Below are positions 18,629 to 27,146 of a DNA stretch of 64,000 nucleotides, piece after piece. Made by a program: the position numbers and the translations under genes. The notes beneath the pieces were generated by a model, which saw only the letters and a program-made list of their open reading frames with translations, had not been told where the DNA came from and did not search any database. The stretch is taken from positions 1-64,000 of the forward strand of contig CAKVLH010000001.1 of assembly GCA_934757245.1 (NCBI GenBank), read 5' to 3'. The first letter of the stretch is position 1. Each line of letters begins with the position of its first letter. This DNA is from an uncultured Candidatus Melainabacteria bacterium. GTDB taxonomy: Bacteria > Cyanobacteriota > Vampirovibrionia > Gastranaerophilales > Gastranaerophilaceae.

Positions 18629-18772
18629 TATGAGGGAATAGGGGAATAAGGTAATGAGGGAATAAGAGATTTTAGATATTTTTTAATTTATAATTCGTTG
18701 TTTTAGCGCAATATGAAAAATAAATTTAAAACCTCTTATTCCCTTATTGCCCTATTCCCTTATTACTTTGAG
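18629..18772. repeat. Long imperfect inverted repeat, copy 2
   Basis: Left arm GAGGGAATAGGGGAATAAG... and right arm ...CTTATTCCCTTATTGCCC are inverted complements around an AT-rich middle that resembles copy 1 (a GCG-containing segment and AATATRWAAAT). The right arm runs up to the ribosome-binding site of the PAP2 gene and extends its frame artificially upstream. Confidence 0.7.
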
Positions 18773-18781
18773 AGGATTTTT

Positions 18782-19408
18782 ATGAGCAAAAACAAAGAAT
18801 ACGGAATGGCACTTAATTGGAACTATGTTATAGTTTCGCTTGTAGTGCTTGTAATATTAACGCTTATGGTTTTGTATATGCCAAATTTACGCGAAATTGA
18901 TATGAATATTCTTCATTCAATTCGTTTGGCACTTTCGCCTTATCCAATTTCTTATGCGCAAGTTATATCAGAATTCGGACGCGCAAATCATATGTTGTGG
19001 CCTCAAATTGCGGCAGGTAGCGTTTTAATATCAGAAAAAAGATATATGAAGTGCTTTCTTTTGATATTCTTTACTCAAGCTTCATTTGTTGTAACGGATT
19101 TCTTTAAAGATTTTGTATGCAGAGAACGCCCAGGAATTATGTGCTATTCAGGCTTTAGTTTTCCTTCTGGTCATTCTTCTACAACAATGTGTTTTTACGG
19201 AATTTTAATTTATTTAGTTCTACATTATGCAAAATCAGATTTCTGGAGATATTTCCTAACTTCTCTGTTCGGAATTTTTATTTTCTTGGTTTGCTTATCA
19301 AGATTGTGGCTAGGAGTTCATTTCTTGACAGATGTGGTAGCAGGGCTTTTACTAGGATTCTTGTTGGTTAATTTGTATATTATTGTTTCAAAAGCAATGA
19401 GCAAATAG
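18782..19408 (+). CDS. PAP2-family membrane phosphatase
   Basis: Integral membrane acid phosphatase, probably acting on undecaprenyl pyrophosphate or phosphatidate. The three signature motifs are present: KDFVCRERP (K-x6-RP), PSGHSSTTM and SRLWLGVHFLTD (SR-x5-H-x3-D), placed between five to six hydrophobic helices. The ATG at 18782 has GAGAGG before it. The frame is open further upstream to 18713, but those 23 codons are repeat sequence, so I reject them. The 208-residue product is a normal size. It is convergent with pgeF, with a 4-base gap. Confidence 0.88.
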   Translation: MSKNKEYGMALNWNYVIVSLVVLVILTLMVLYMPNLREIDMNILHSIRLALSPYPISYAQVISEFGRANHMLWPQIAAGSVLISEKRYMKCFLLIFFTQASFVVTDFFKDFVCRERPGIMCYSGFSFPSGHSSTTMCFYGILIYLVLHYAKSDFWRYFLTSLFGIFIFLVCLSRLWLGVHFLTDVVAGLLLGFLLVNLYIIVSKAMSK

Positions 19409-19412
19409 ATTG

Positions 19413-20060
19413 TTACAACTTAACGACAGCAAAATGTCTTTTGTCTGTTCCGTTTTCTTTTCTGTATGAATAAAACAAATCATTGTTACAACTTGTGCAG
19501 TATGGGCAAATATCTATTTCTTTAACACCAAACTCTCGAAGTTGTTGTGCGTTAATTTGTTTTAAATCAACATTGCGATTTTTATATAGACCTTCTTTTT
19601 GATTAACTGTTGCAAGTAATTTATTGCAAACATCTTCAGATACTTCATAACAACACATTCCGATAGCCGGTCCAATTATAGCAATGATGTCTTTTGGATT
19701 TGATTGCATTTTTATTAAAGTTTTTGTGCCTATTTTAGCAACAGTTCCACGCCATCCTGCATGAGATATTGCTGCGATTTTTTGTTTTTTATCATAAAAA
19801 ATTAAGGGAGTGCAATCTGCAAATTTTAATTTAATAGCATCGCTGGTATTTGTTAATATTAATCCGTCGGTATTAGGATATTCATTACGACAATCTACGA
19901 ATTCTATATTGTCGCTGTGAGTTTGTATTGGTTGAAGTACTCTTTCAGTTTTTAGTTTTGTAAAATCAATTGATTCTCTTGTTGTAAAAAATGCAGTAAT
20001 TTCTTTTAAATAATCACTTTTTAAAACTTTCTTTCCGTAAAAATCATCAAAATAAAACAT
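19413..20060 (-). CDS. pgeF: Purine nucleoside phosphorylase/peptidoglycan editing factor PgeF (YfiH family)
   Basis: Metal-dependent enzyme once called multicopper laccase; family members are reported to act on purine nucleosides and to prevent misincorporation of serine into peptidoglycan precursors. The motifs are ISHAGWRGTVAKI (zinc-ligand His), KFADCTPLIFYD, IGPAIGMCCYEVSEDV and the C-terminal CPYCTSCNNDLFYSYR. The 215-residue product is a little shorter than usual (about 240-270) at the N-terminus. It is divergent from recF with a 73-base gap. Confidence 0.85.
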   Translation of the reverse strand: MFYFDDFYGKKVLKSDYLKEITAFFTTRESIDFTKLKTERVLQPIQTHSDNIEFVDCRNEYPNTDGLILTNTSDAIKLKFADCTPLIFYDKKQKIAAISHAGWRGTVAKIGTKTLIKMQSNPKDIIAIIGPAIGMCCYEVSEDVCNKLLATVNQKEGLYKNRNVDLKQINAQQLREFGVKEIDICPYCTSCNNDLFYSYRKENGTDKRHFAVVKL

Positions 20061-20118
20061 AGTATAAATTTAACATAAATAAGTTCTAATTGAAAACTCA
20101 AATATTATCTTATTAGTG

Positions 20119-20134
20119 TGTTATACTTATTCTA
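20119..20134 (+). promoter_or_regulatory. recF: recF extended -10, probably leaderless start
   Basis: TG-T-TATACT at 20119-20127 lies so close to the recF ATG (20134) that the predicted transcription start is the A of the start codon. No Shine-Dalgarno is visible. Confidence 0.5.
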
Positions 20135-21213
20135 TGAGGATAAGGAAATTAGGGCTAAAAAATTACAGGAATTTGAGGAGTGTAGAGCTTGATTTTAAGA
20201 GTATGAAAACTCTTATTATCGGTAAAAATGCGCAAGGCAAAACTAATATTTTAGAAAGCATTTATTTTTTATCCGATTTGAAAAGTCCTAGAACTTCGAC
20301 TGTATCAGATTTGATAAAGTTTGGTGAAGAAAAGTTTGAAATTAGTGCCGAAATTGAAAAAAATAATACAGATATAGAACTGGATTTTTCTTATGACAAA
20401 GACAAAAAACGTGAACTCAAAATAAACAAAGTAAAATCAAGAGTAAAAGATTTCAAGTCTGTTGTAAAAACGGTCTTATTTTCAACAAAAGACTTACTTT
20501 TATTAAGAGGAACTCCACAAGATAGGCGTGATTGGTTAGATAGAGCTATTTCTCAAATTTATCCGGCGTATGATGAAAGACTTTCTAAGTACGAAAAAAT
20601 TAGAATCCAGAAGAGTAATTTGCTAAAAAATGAAATTGTAGATGAAACTCTTTATGATATTTATAACGAACAATTGGTTATAACCGGTGCGAATATTATA
20701 TTTTTGCGCAAAAAATTTCTAAAAGAAATTCAAAAAATTGCTTCTGAAAAGCATAAAATAATTAGTGATACGGAAGAATTTGGTTTAAATTATACTTGTC
20801 CTGAATCAGAAATTGAATCAATTTGTGAATATTTAAAAAATGAACTCAAAGAACGCAGAAGAGAAGAATTTGCGAGAAAACAGGCTTGTGTTGGGCCACA
20901 TCGCGATGATATTCAATTTTCTATAAACGGTTTAGATGCAACTAAATTTGCATCTCAAGGACAGCAGAGAACGCTTGTTCTTTCTTTAAAACTTTCAGAA
21001 CTTGAAATTATAAGAGAAAAAACCGGTTTTTCACCAATTCTTTTGCTAGATGATGTTTTGGCTGAGTTGGACGAAGTAAGACAGAATTATCTGTTGAAAT
21101 CAATAGAAAAAGACACACAAACAATTATTACGTCTGTTGACACAATTTTGTTTGAAGAAGAATTTTTAAAAGATGTTATAATATATAAAGTTGACGGAGG
21201 GAAAATAGTATGA
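20134..21213 (+). CDS. recF: DNA replication and repair protein RecF
   Basis: SMC-like ABC ATPase that helps load RecA at gaps. Walker A GKNAQGKT is at residues 30-37, the ABC signature SQGQQRTLVLSLK near 278, and Walker B ILLLDDVLAELD near 300. The 359 residues match the family. I chose the ATG at 20134 since the RecF N-terminus is normally M-x-I-x-x-L-x-L-x-NYRNL; the frame opens 18 bases earlier but that part overlaps the promoter. Its last codon overlaps galE (ATGA). Unlike many bacteria, recF is not next to dnaA or dnaN; dnaA is 12 kb away on the other strand. Confidence 0.95.
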   Translation: MRIRKLGLKNYRNLRSVELDFKSMKTLIIGKNAQGKTNILESIYFLSDLKSPRTSTVSDLIKFGEEKFEISAEIEKNNTDIELDFSYDKDKKRELKINKVKSRVKDFKSVVKTVLFSTKDLLLLRGTPQDRRDWLDRAISQIYPAYDERLSKYEKIRIQKSNLLKNEIVDETLYDIYNEQLVITGANIIFLRKKFLKEIQKIASEKHKIISDTEEFGLNYTCPESEIESICEYLKNELKERRREEFARKQACVGPHRDDIQFSINGLDATKFASQGQQRTLVLSLKLSELEIIREKTGFSPILLLDDVLAELDEVRQNYLLKSIEKDTQTIITSVDTILFEEEFLKDVIIYKVDGGKIV

Positions 21214-22190
21214 TTTTAGTTACCGGAGGAGCAGGATATATAGGAAGTCATCTTGTAATGGCACTTTTAGAAAAAGGTGAAGATGTGATTGTTTTTGACA
21301 GCCTTGAATTAGGTCATATTGAAACAATTGAGACTTTAAAACAATACGGAAACTTGAAGTTTGTAAAAGGTAACTTAAAAAATCTCGATGAAATTCGTGG
21401 TGTTTTTCTGGTAAACAAAATTGATTCAGTAGTGCATTTTGCCGCGTATTCTCAAGTCGGTGAAAGTGTACAAAATCCGCAAAAATATTATTATAACAAT
21501 GTATATGGAACTTTGAATTTACTTAACGCAATGCTTGAATTTGGAGTTAAAAATATTGTATTTTCATCAACCGCAGCAACTTATGGGGAACCTGTTTACA
21601 CTCCGATTGACGAAAAACATCCGCAAAAACCAATTAATCCTTATGGTAACTCAAAATTAATGGTTGAGACGATTATGGATGATTATGACAAAGCCTATGG
21701 CTTGAAATCAGTAAGATTGAGATATTTCAATGTTGCCGGTGCAGATTCTAAGGCAAGAATAGGAGAATGGCATGAACCTGAAACACACTTAATCCCGAAT
21801 GTTCTAAAAGCTAAGGGGGATAAAGTGTTTAAAATGTTTGGAACTGATTATGACACAAAAGACGGAACTTGTGTGAGAGATTATATTAACGTAGAAGATT
21901 TGGCGCAAGCTCATATTAAGGCACTAGAATATTTAAAAAATGGCGGAACTACAAATTTCTTCAACCTTGGAACAACAGAAGGTAATAGTGTAAAAGAAGT
22001 TTTTAACGCTTGTGAAGAAGTTAAGTGTACAAAAATTCCGGTAGAAATTTGTCCAAGACGTGGCGGAGATCCTGCAACTTTGGTAGCTGATAATAAAAAA
22101 GCTAAAGAAGTTTTAGGCTGGAATCCAAACCATGACTTAAAAGATTGTATCGAAACAGCATATAAATGGGAACAAGTAAAGTTTTCTTGA
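21210..22190 (+). CDS. galE: UDP-glucose 4-epimerase
   Basis: Short-chain dehydrogenase-type epimerase that interconverts UDP-glucose and UDP-galactose for surface polysaccharides. The NAD site GGAGYIGSHL is at residues 5-14, the catalytic Ser in FSSTAATYG and the Tyr-Lys pair in NPYGNSKLMVE. The C-terminal RRGGDPATLVADNKKAKEVLGW is diagnostic. Full-length (326 residues). The start overlaps the recF stop by 4 bases, which is an unusual gene partner. Confidence 0.95.
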   Translation: MILVTGGAGYIGSHLVMALLEKGEDVIVFDSLELGHIETIETLKQYGNLKFVKGNLKNLDEIRGVFLVNKIDSVVHFAAYSQVGESVQNPQKYYYNNVYGTLNLLNAMLEFGVKNIVFSSTAATYGEPVYTPIDEKHPQKPINPYGNSKLMVETIMDDYDKAYGLKSVRLRYFNVAGADSKARIGEWHEPETHLIPNVLKAKGDKVFKMFGTDYDTKDGTCVRDYINVEDLAQAHIKALEYLKNGGTTNFFNLGTTEGNSVKEVFNACEEVKCTKIPVEICPRRGGDPATLVADNKKAKEVLGWNPNHDLKDCIETAYKWEQVKFS

Positions 22191-22274
22191 TATGAAATCT
22201 AACTTGTTTTTAATATGCATGAGTTTTATAATTCAATCAAAGAGAGCAATATCACAATTAAGGAGTAGAGTTTT

Positions 22275-23714
22275 ATGAAAATATTATTTGCAGCTGCTGA
22301 AGTTTCACCATTTTCAAAGGCTGGAGGGTTGTCTGATGTTGTTGGAAGTTTACCTAAAGCCTTAGAAAAAGACGCTGAAATCGCAATTTTTACTCCGCTA
22401 CATGGCTGTATTGATAGAGAAAAATGGGGAATTAAAGAGCTAGAGAATTCAGAAATGTGGATAACTTTTGGCTCATCTCCGCAAAAATTCAAACTCCACA
22501 TGACAAAACTTCCGAATACAAATATTAATGTGTTTTTTGTGCAAAACGATTGGTATTTCTCTTGTTTTCAAGAAGTTTATCCGCGTTGGCTTGACCCACG
22601 TTATGAGCACGAAAGGTATATTGCGTTTTCTCTTGCAACACTAGAATACGCAAAACAACTTAATTTTAGAGCTGATATAATTCATTCAAATGACTGGCAT
22701 ACTGCAATGATTCCTTTGTACATAAAAGCCAATTACAAATTTGATGAATTCTGGTCTAAGACTAAAAATGTTTTTGAAATTCATAATTTGGCTTACCAAG
22801 GAGTTTGGTTTGAAGATATTTTAGATTTTGCCAATATGAGAAAAGATATTGTATTCAACGAATGGGGATGCGAACACTATGGTCGCGTTAATTGGATGAA
22901 AGGTGCTATTAATTATGCAGACAAAGTTGTCGCAGTTTCTCCAAATTATGCAAAAGAGATTTTAACACCGGAATACGGCGAAGGTATGGATTATACGCTT
23001 CGTGGTCATACTGATAAACTAGTGGGTATTGTTAATGGAATTGACTATGATGTTTTCAATCCAAAAACAGACAAAACGCTAGTTAAAAATTATGATGTTA
23101 ATTCTTTAAAAAACAAGGAAGAAAATAAAAAGAAAATTTTAGAAACGTTTGGTTTGGAATACAACCCCGAAAGACCTCTTATTGCTTTAATTTCAAGATT
23201 AGTTGATCAAAAAGGATTGGATTTAATAAGAGCGGAAGAAAATAATTTGCGCAATCTTGATGCAGATTTTATTTTCTTAGGTTCAGGAGACAAATCTTAC
23301 GAGAACTTGTTTATTTGGCTCTCAAATAATACACCGAATATTAGATCTTATGTGGGTTATAGAGCGGATTTGGCGAACTTGATTTATGCTGGAAGCGATT
23401 TCTTCTTGATGCCATCCAAGTTTGAACCTTGCGGACTTTCTCAACTTATTGCAATGCGATTTGGTTCGTTGCCTATAGTTCGCGCTACAGGCGGGTTGGA
23501 AGATACTGTAACAGGCTATCCGCTAGATAACTCAAACGGATTCAAATTCTGGGCTTATGATGGCAGTGCGATGAAAGATGCGATTTTATGCGCAATGAAT
23601 GTTTATAAGGATAAATATACATTTAATGCAATGCGCCAAAGCGCGATGAAAGCGGACTTTAGTTGGAAGGAAAGCGCTAAAAAGTATTTGGATATGTACA
23701 AAGAGCTGGTCTAA
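22275..23714 (+). CDS. glgA: Glycogen synthase
   Basis: GT5 glucosyltransferase extending alpha-1,4-glucan from ADP-glucose. The KAGGLSDVVGSLP motif (ADP-glucose binding) is at residues 15-27; the C-terminal half has LISRLVDQKGLDLI, PSKFEPCGLSQL and RATGGLEDTV. Full-length at 479 residues. GGAGTAGA precedes the ATG. A perfect hairpin repeat follows, which may serve as its terminator. With the GH57 enzyme at 12862 it suggests glycogen storage, although branching and pyrophosphorylase genes are not in the window. Confidence 0.96.
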   Translation: MKILFAAAEVSPFSKAGGLSDVVGSLPKALEKDAEIAIFTPLHGCIDREKWGIKELENSEMWITFGSSPQKFKLHMTKLPNTNINVFFVQNDWYFSCFQEVYPRWLDPRYEHERYIAFSLATLEYAKQLNFRADIIHSNDWHTAMIPLYIKANYKFDEFWSKTKNVFEIHNLAYQGVWFEDILDFANMRKDIVFNEWGCEHYGRVNWMKGAINYADKVVAVSPNYAKEILTPEYGEGMDYTLRGHTDKLVGIVNGIDYDVFNPKTDKTLVKNYDVNSLKNKEENKKKILETFGLEYNPERPLIALISRLVDQKGLDLIRAEENNLRNLDADFIFLGSGDKSYENLFIWLSNNTPNIRSYVGYRADLANLIYAGSDFFLMPSKFEPCGLSQLIAMRFGSLPIVRATGGLEDTVTGYPLDNSNGFKFWAYDGSAMKDAILCAMNVYKDKYTFNAMRQSAMKADFSWKESAKKYLDMYKELV

Positions 23715-23728
23715 TAATTTAATACCCT

Positions 23729-23765
23729 CACCCTAACCCTCTCCTTACAGGAGAGGGTTAGGGTG
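23729..23765. repeat. Perfect 17-bp inverted repeat of the CCCTAACCCTC family
   Basis: CACCCTAACCCTCTCCT and its exact reverse complement with a three-base TAC loop. The flank and arm (AATACCCTCACCCTAACCCTC) match the ends of the 2949 element and of the ilvD insertion. It may end glgA transcription, though the T-tract is short. Confidence 0.8.
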
Positions 23766-23781
23766 AATTTTGAATGAGTTT

Positions 23782-23841
23782 TGTAAATAATTGTAACAAT
23801 ATTTTTAAAAACCCTAAAGTTTTTAAAAATTATGCCGATAT
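23782..23841 (+). promoter_or_regulatory. Sigma-28-like promoter with tandem TGTAA boxes (for the 42-aa gene)
   Basis: TAAAGTTT (23815-23822), an 11-bp spacer and GCCGATAT (23834-23841) match the FliA/SigD consensus almost perfectly. Two TGTAA boxes at 23782 and 23792 are 10 bp apart, the second 23 bp upstream of the -35. The start codon of the small gene is 39 bases downstream. Confidence 0.85.
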
Positions 23842-23880
23842 ATAAAATGTAGGCAATACAAAACATAAGGAGTAATTAAT

Positions 23881-24009
23881 ATGTACGCTATGTGGCCAGG
23901 ATGTTACAGTTTTAGAGATGAACTTAAAATGTTCGCATTATGGTTAAAAGAGCAAACAGAAGCTCTTGTGTTAAAAATTTACGAAATTGACCGTTTAATG
24001 AACGGATAA
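23881..24009 (+). CDS. Small protein, 42 aa, under a sigma-28-like promoter
   Basis: An ATG with an ideal AAGGAG ribosome-binding site (8 bases upstream) opens a 42-codon frame. The product is MYAMWPGCYSFRDELKMF followed by ALWLKEQTEALVLKIYEIDRLMNG, a short aromatic N-terminus with one Cys and then an amphipathic helix. It has no signal peptide. The upstream promoter is of the flagellar class and a good terminator follows, so it is a complete monocistronic unit. I do not recognise it; the promoter places it with motility or secretion, for instance a chaperone or regulator of late flagellar export, but that is inference. Confidence 0.75.
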   Translation: MYAMWPGCYSFRDELKMFALWLKEQTEALVLKIYEIDRLMNG

Positions 24010-24056
24010 GCCGAAATAAATTTTCTCCAAAATTCTCTCTCTTTTCTCAAATATTT

Positions 24057-24088
24057 AAGCTTGCTAAGTGCAAGCTTTTATTTTTTTT
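24057..24088 (+). terminator. Terminator of the 42-aa gene
   Basis: A perfect 8-bp stem AAGCTTGC / GCAAGCTT with a TAAGT loop is followed by TTATTTTTTTT. Confidence 0.88.
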
Positions 24089-24153
24089 GTAGCTGTAATA
24101 TTATTTTTTTTGTAATAAAATTAATATGCTGAGGCTAATTTAGGGAGAAATTT

Positions 24154-25527
24154 ATGAAATTACATAACTCTTACACGAATCAAGTTGAAGAATTTAAACC
24201 AATTGAAGAAAATAAAGTAAAAATGTATGTTTGCGGTCCAACCGTTTATGACAATGCACACTTAGGACACGCAAGATGTTACATAACTTGGGATGTTTTA
24301 TACAGATATCTTAAGTTTAAAGGATATGACGTTACTTATTGCAGAAACGTTACGGATGTTGATGATAAAATTCTTAAAAAAGCTGAAAAAGAAGGTAAGA
24401 CTCCTGAAGAAGTTTCTCAATATTGGTATAAAAAATTTAGCGATAGCATGAAGGCTTTAAACAACTTAAAACCTGATATTGAACCTTTTGCAACAAAAAC
24501 ATTAGGCGAAATGATTGCTATTAACAAAGATTTGATTAACAAAGGTTTTGCTTATGAAGCAAACGGCGATGTTTATTTTAGAGTAAAAAAATTCCCTAAA
24601 TACGGATATTTATCTAAGCAACCGATAGACCAATTGGAAAGCGGTGCAAGAATTGAAGTTGGCGAACAAAAAGAAGATCCGCTTGATTTTGCATTGTGGA
24701 AAAAGGATGAAAAATTCGGCTACAAATCGCCTTGGGGTGTTGGACGTCCCGGGTGGCACATTGAATGTTCAGCCATGAGCAGAAAACATTTAGGCAAAAC
24801 TATTGATATACACGCAGGTGGTGCAGATTTAATATTCCCACATCACGAGAATGAAATTGCGCAGTCAGAATGTGCGAATGGTTGCAAATTCGTAAACTAT
24901 TGGTTACATAACGGGTTTGTTACTATTAACAAAGAAAAAATGTCAAAATCTTTAGGTAATTTCTTGACTATTGATGACTTACTCAAAAATTATGACGCAA
25001 ATACAATCAGATTTTTTATTTTAACAAATCATTACCGCATGCCGGTTGAATTCTCTGATGAAGCGCTTCAAGCAGCAGCAAACGGAGTTAAGAGAATGCT
25101 AAACGCAAAAAGAACTCCGATTGATGAAACTTTAGATTTAACTCAATTTGATGAATACAAAGAATTTGTAAACGCAATGGACGATGATTTGAACACATCA
25201 AAAGCTTTAGCTGTATTATTTGATTTAACAAACAAAGCAAACAAAGATGTTCCTTATGCATTTACTTTATTGCATAAATTAGCTGAAACACTTGGTTTTA
25301 CTTTTGCTAAAGCTACTCTATCAGAGGACGAATTAAAAGCTAAACTAGAAGAAATAAGCAAAAAGTTGGGCGAAAATTATGACTCAATGGATGCTATAAT
25401 TGAAACAAGAAAGCAAGCAAGAGCAGATAAAAATTGGGATTTAGCTGATAAAATACGTGTTGCTCTTGATAAAGTAGGTATTGTACTAAAGGATTCTAAG
25501 GAAGGTACAACTTGGGAAGTAAAATAA
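24154..25527 (+). CDS. cysS: Cysteinyl-tRNA synthetase
   Basis: Class I aminoacyl-tRNA synthetase charging tRNA-Cys. The HIGH-type motif CGPTVYDNAHLGHAR is near residue 27-41, including the zinc-ligand Cys; other ligands are in WHIECS and HHENE; the KMSKS loop is KMSKSLGN. Length 457 is normal. SD AGGGAGA precedes the ATG. It begins an operon with spoIID- and murJ-like genes; the downstream frame overlaps its end by 16 bases. The cognate tRNA-Cys is at 34052. Confidence 0.97.
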   Translation: MKLHNSYTNQVEEFKPIEENKVKMYVCGPTVYDNAHLGHARCYITWDVLYRYLKFKGYDVTYCRNVTDVDDKILKKAEKEGKTPEEVSQYWYKKFSDSMKALNNLKPDIEPFATKTLGEMIAINKDLINKGFAYEANGDVYFRVKKFPKYGYLSKQPIDQLESGARIEVGEQKEDPLDFALWKKDEKFGYKSPWGVGRPGWHIECSAMSRKHLGKTIDIHAGGADLIFPHHENEIAQSECANGCKFVNYWLHNGFVTINKEKMSKSLGNFLTIDDLLKNYDANTIRFFILTNHYRMPVEFSDEALQAAANGVKRMLNAKRTPIDETLDLTQFDEYKEFVNAMDDDLNTSKALAVLFDLTNKANKDVPYAFTLLHKLAETLGFTFAKATLSEDELKAKLEEISKKLGENYDSMDAIIETRKQARADKNWDLADKIRVALDKVGIVLKDSKEGTTWEVK

Positions 25528-27146
25528 GAAAGCTTGCTCTAGTATTATTGCTAATTGCAAGTATAGTTGGAGGAGTGAATACGACTTTTGCTGCAAATAC
25601 AGATGTCGTAAGAGTCGGACTTACGGATAATAAGTTTCAAAACGTATTAAAACAAACTATAACCGTATATGGAACGGCAGATTGCGATATTTGTGATAGA
25701 GAAACCAGAAAGGTTGTTTCTAAGATTTCTGCAAACAATGATATCATAATAAGAAACGGCATTACTGGTCTTGATGTAACTATTAATGGACGCAGTGCCA
25801 CGTTAAGAAATTTTGTTATAATTTGCCCACAAGGAGTTTTGGGTGTCAAAGATTTGACAAGAAAAGGTAAACCTGCACTTTATCACGGCGCATTTGAAGT
25901 TATTCAAAAAGATGATAGAAAAGGTTTTTATCTTGTAAATCTTGTAGAAACTCAAGAATACTTAAAAGGGGTAGTTCCTAATGAAATGCCGGTTAGGTTT
26001 GGTCTTGAAGCTTTGAAAGCACAGGCAGTTGCGGCGAGAAATTATGTTTTAACTCCAAGAACTCAGGCTTATAAAGAATTTAATGTAGTTGATAGTGTAG
26101 CAAGCCAAGTATATTACGGCGTTAATACAGAAGCTGATTTAGCAACGCGCGCGGTTATGGAAACAGACGGCATTGTCGCTTTATATAATAATGAACCGAT
26201 TTTGGCATTGTACAGTTCAACCGCCGGAGGTTATACAGAAAGCTATTCGCATGCGTTTTCAGATCCGTTAACAAAAATGTTTCCTTCTATAAATAAGCCT
26301 TATTTAACTGCAGTCCCTGATAAATCAGAGTTTAAAAGCTTAGAAGATGAAAACGATGCAAAGAAGTTTTATGAAAATAAAGTTCCTTCTTTTGACATTG
26401 AATCACCATATTACAGATGGCAAAAACAATGGGCTGTCGGCGAACTTGAAAATGTCTTAAAATCGACAATGGTTGCTCAATCTAAAACAGGATTTATACA
26501 TCCAGCATTTAAACAGGGGGATGATTTAGGCAAAATTAAAGACATCAAGGTTATGAAGCGCGGTGCGTCTGGAAAAGCGGTCGAAATTGAACTTATGACT
26601 ACAAAAGGTTGTTATAGAATCGCAAAAGAACTTGTAATCAGAAGAGTTTTTCAAAAAAACGGAGTGTCATTACCTAGCGCAAATATAGTTTTTGAAAAAA
26701 ATCTTGATAATTACGGTAATGTAACGGATATTACAATTTTTGGCGGAGGCTTCGGGCATGGTGTCGGAATGAGTCAATATGGTGCTGGTTATATGGCAAC
26801 AAAATTGAATCAACCTTATTATAATATTTTAAGACATTATTATACAGGCATAAATCTTGGAACTATGCCGAAAACTATTTGCGGAGAGGAAGTTAAGGAA
26901 ACTTTTTGGGCGCCGATTGGTAGAGCGCAGTTAGTTATTACAAATTCAACTGCTGCCAAGATTGCTGTAAAAATTAACGGTAGGACTATGGAATTTCCTG
27001 TAACAAAAACGATTTTCCAAAAAGATTATAGAATAGATATTTCAAGATACATTGAGGACGGAGAAAATACAATTGTTTACTACCCTCCGACACTCGGTAG
27101 AGCAGTAACTTTATATGTAGAATTGGTTGAAAAATATGGAACATAA
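25512..27146 (+). CDS. spoIID: SpoIID/LytB domain protein
   Basis: Exported peptidoglycan-active protein of the SpoIID/LytB family (the founding member is a lytic transglycosylase acting on denuded glycan). The N-terminus has a signal peptide (KIRKLALVLLLIASIVGGV...TTFA). The hallmark segment LKGVVPNEMP...LKAQAVAARNY lies near residue 155-175, and GGFGHGVGMSQYGAGYMA near 415. Total 544 residues, with an extra beta-rich C-terminal domain of about 80 residues. The start is TTG at 25512: GGAAGG lies 7-8 bases before it, and the next ATG would delete the domain. It overlaps cysS and murJ, so translation is coupled. In non-sporulating bacteria these proteins occur with cell-wall genes, as here. 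Confidence 0.85.
   Translation: MGSKIRKLALVLLLIASIVGGVNTTFAANTDVVRVGLTDNKFQNVLKQTITVYGTADCDICDRETRKVVSKISANNDIIIRNGITGLDVTINGRSATLRNFVIICPQGVLGVKDLTRKGKPALYHGAFEVIQKDDRKGFYLVNLVETQEYLKGVVPNEMPVRFGLEALKAQAVAARNYVLTPRTQAYKEFNVVDSVASQVYYGVNTEADLATRAVMETDGIVALYNNEPILALYSSTAGGYTESYSHAFSDPLTKMFPSINKPYLTAVPDKSEFKSLEDENDAKKFYENKVPSFDIESPYYRWQKQWAVGELENVLKSTMVAQSKTGFIHPAFKQGDDLGKIKDIKVMKRGASGKAVEIELMTTKGCYRIAKELVIRRVFQKNGVSLPSANIVFEKNLDNYGNVTDITIFGGGFGHGVGMSQYGAGYMATKLNQPYYNILRHYYTGINLGTMPKTICGEEVKETFWAPIGRAQLVITNSTAAKIAVKINGRTMEFPVTKTIFQKDYRIDISRYIEDGENTIVYYPPTLGRAVTLYVELVEKYGT

Noticed and set aside
18713..18781. 23-codon upstream extension of the PAP2 gene
   Set aside because: These codons come from the arm of an inverted repeat; the ATG at 18782 has the proper ribosome-binding site and family N-terminus.
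22456..22464. Perfect DnaA box (TGTGGATAA) inside glgA
   Set aside because: It is a single copy in coding sequence with no cluster or AT-rich unwinding region, so it does not mark an origin.
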